64,000 nt of DNA from Pseudomonas iranensis (GTDB lineage: Bacteria; Pseudomonadota; Gammaproteobacteria; Pseudomonadales; Pseudomonadaceae), in contig NZ_CP077092.1 in assembly GCF_014268585.2 (NCBI RefSeq), forward strand, positions 1,674,001 through 1,738,000, given 5' to 3'. Below the pieces are notes generated by a model. It was not told the origin of the DNA and ran no database searches. It saw only the letters and a program-made list of their open reading frames with translations. Positions 62,575 to 64,000 of the stretch are shown here, piece by piece; within the stretch, counting starts at the first letter, position 1, and the number at the start of each line of letters is the position of its first letter. The position numbers and the translations under genes are program-made.

Positions 62575-63708
62575 GTGGCTATCGATATTCACTGGATTCG
62601 CGACAACGAAAGCCTCGCGCAGTTTTGCGCCGAGTGGCAGCAGCTGCCGTTCGTTGCCCTCGACACCGAATTCATGCGGGTCGACACCTTCTACCCGATT
62701 GCCGGCCTGTTGCAGATCGGCGACGGCAAACGCGCCTACCTGATCGACCCGCTTACCATCAACGCCTGGCAACCGCTGGCCGCGTTGCTGGAGAACCCGG
62801 CGGTGCTGAAAGTCCTGCACGCCTGCAGCGAAGACCTCGAAGTGCTGTTGCGCCTGACCGGCAGCCTGCCGGCGCCGTTGTTCGACACGCAACTGGCCGC
62901 CGCTTACCTGAACCTCGGCTTCTCGATGGGCTATTCGCGTCTGGTGCAGGAAGTGCTCGGCATCGACCTGCCCAAGGGCGAAACCCGCTCCGACTGGTTG
63001 CAGCGCCCGCTGTCCGATACCCAGATCAGCTATGCCGCCGAAGACGCCGTGCATCTGGCTGAGGTGTTCGTCGAGTTGCGGCCCAAGCTGTCCGCCGACA
63101 AGTTCGCCTGGGTGCTGGAGGATGGCGCCGAACTGGTTGCCAACCTGCGCCGCGAGACCGATCCGTACGAGGTCTATCGCGAGGCGAAACTGGCGTGGAA
63201 GCTGTCCCGAGCGCAACTCGCCGTGCTGCGTGAACTGTGCGCCTGGCGCGAAAAAGAAGCCCGCGCCCGCGACCTGCCGCGCAACCGCATCGTCCGGGAA
63301 CACTCGCTGTGGCCCCTGGCCCGCACGCAGCCGGATAACCTCGCGGCGCTGGGCAAGATCGAAGACATGCACCCGCGTACCGTACGTCAGGACGGGCAGT
63401 TTCTGCTTGATCTGATCAAGCGCTCTGGCAGTGTGGGGCCGGATCAATGGCCGCCGGCAGTGCCCGAGCCGTTGCCGATCGAAGCCGCTGCGTTGATCAA
63501 ACAACTGCGCGCGCTGGGTCAGGCCGAGGCCGAACGCCTGGGTATTGCCCCGGAACTGATGCTGCGCAAGAAAACCCTCGAAGCCCTGGTCAAAAGCGGC
63601 TTCCCCGAGGGTCCTTACCAATTGCCCGATTCGCTGCGTGGCTGGCGCCGCGAATTGCTCGGCCAGAAGCTGCTCGACAGCCTGGCCACCGCCGGAGAAC
63701 AGCCTTGA
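62575..63708 (+). CDS. rnd: Ribonuclease D
   Basis: This 377-residue 3'-5' exoribonuclease trims tRNA precursors. The DEDD exonuclease residues are visible: [14 protein letters not shown] near residues 24-37, [10 protein letters not shown], and the final [12 protein letters not shown]. An HRDC domain lies around 210-290. The GTG at 62575 follows AAGGGAGAGCC and fits the N-terminus VAIDIHWI; the long upstream frame is not protein-like. It overlaps ycgL by 4 bp. Confidence 0.95.
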   Translation: MAIDIHWIRDNESLAQFCAEWQQLPFVALDTEFMRVDTFYPIAGLLQIGDGKRAYLIDPLTINAWQPLAALLENPAVLKVLHACSEDLEVLLRLTGSLPAPLFDTQLAAAYLNLGFSMGYSRLVQEVLGIDLPKGETRSDWLQRPLSDTQISYAAEDAVHLAEVFVELRPKLSADKFAWVLEDGAELVANLRRETDPYEVYREAKLAWKLSRAQLAVLRELCAWREKEARARDLPRNRIVREHSLWPLARTQPDNLAALGKIEDMHPRTVRQDGQFLLDLIKRSGSVGPDQWPPAVPEPLPIEAAALIKQLRALGQAEAERLGIAPELMLRKKTLEALVKSGFPEGPYQLPDSLRGWRRELLGQKLLDSLATAGEQP

Positions 63709-63998
63709 AACGTATTTGCTCCATCTACCAAAGCTCCAAGCGCAGCGGCATGTATCTCTACGTGCTCAAGAGCGATGCGCTCGAGCGCGTGCCGGATGCG
63801 CTGATGACGGCTTTCGGCAAAGCGAAGCATTCCTTCGATCTGGTGCTGTCGCCCGAGCGCAAGCTGGCCAGCGAAGACATCACCGTGGTTCTGGAAAACC
63901 TCGACAAGCAGGGCTATCACCTGCAGATGCCACCGGCCGAGGACGAGTACATCGAGCACTTGCCCGAAGAGTTGCTGCGACGCAACGACCCGGTCTGA
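63705..63998 (+). CDS. ycgL: YcgL-family protein
   Basis: A 97-residue protein of the YcgL/UPF0745 family, starting [19 protein letters not shown] and containing [14 protein letters not shown] and GYHLQMPP. The TTG at 63705 overlaps the rnd stop (TTGA) and has GGAG 9 bases upstream, so translation is coupled. The function is unknown; the rnd-ycgL pair is conserved in pseudomonads. It ends two bases before the window edge. Confidence 0.9.
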   Translation: MKRICSIYQSSKRSGMYLYVLKSDALERVPDALMTAFGKAKHSFDLVLSPERKLASEDITVVLENLDKQGYHLQMPPAEDEYIEHLPEELLRRNDPV

Positions 63999-64000
63999 CC

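Overview
The window is chromosomal DNA of a Pseudomonas, most likely of the P. fluorescens group. The evidence is the gene order (algU-mucA-mucB-mucD, dapA-bamC-purC-tRNA-Ser, rnd-ycgL, sdhE-ygfX-nadB), the high G+C codon use, and many Pseudomonas-type REP palindromes with a GTGGGAGCGAGCCTGCTCGCGAA core. No prophage, integrase, IS transposase or CRISPR array was seen.

Layout. (1) 1-611: N-terminus of a membrane sensor, cut by the window edge. (2) 825-10874: a minus-strand operon with an ABC transporter, two DUF1989 proteins, a biotin carboxylase of the urea carboxylase family and an AtzF allophanate hydrolase. Family knowledge and a recognisable guanidine-I (ykkC) riboswitch leader identify it as guanidine assimilation. 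A good sigma-54 promoter and two NtrC-like sites lie upstream of the leader. A 95-bp REP doublet lies in frame inside the carboxylase gene. (3) 11058-19294: a Tyr-rich lipoprotein, then an accessory-looking block of a GT4 glycosyltransferase, an unknown membrane-anchored protein and a very large RTX protein that appears frameshifted. (4) 19359-32297: a HIBYL-CoA hydrolase-like enzyme, ung, the TctCBA tricarboxylate transporter with an AbrB-type protein and the divergent TctDE two-component system, then HDOD, ygfZ, sdhE, ygfX and nadB. (5) 32855-36670: the envelope-stress operon algU-mucA-mucB-mucD, lacking mucC. (6) 36748-44810: BepA-like protease, tusA, perM-like, bcp, gcvR, dapA, bamC, an MBL hydrolase, purC and tRNA-Ser(CGA). 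(7) 44931-56415: chromate transporter, then a stress and storage set: Mn catalase, DUF892, RNase Z, a LOV-domain hybrid histidine kinase, an SDR, two GH13 glucosidases, DUF4142 and small proteins. (8) 56617-63998: two LysR regulators around a CHMI-type isomerase, a CynX-type MFS carrier, eptA with a ColR-like box, rnd and ycgL.

How the genes work together. The guanidine operon covers import, carboxylation, deimination and allophanate hydrolysis to ammonia and CO2, and appears gated by nitrogen status (sigma-54/NtrC) and by the substrate (riboswitch). TctDE probably senses tricarboxylates and controls the divergent tctCBA, whose leader carries a Crc/Hfq-type A-rich motif. AlgU, MucA, MucB and MucD form the classical envelope stress circuit, and its algU promoter region contains a degenerate second copy of the AlgU-type promoter. 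All coordinates, motifs and translations come from reading the sequence. Functions come from family recognition without database searches.
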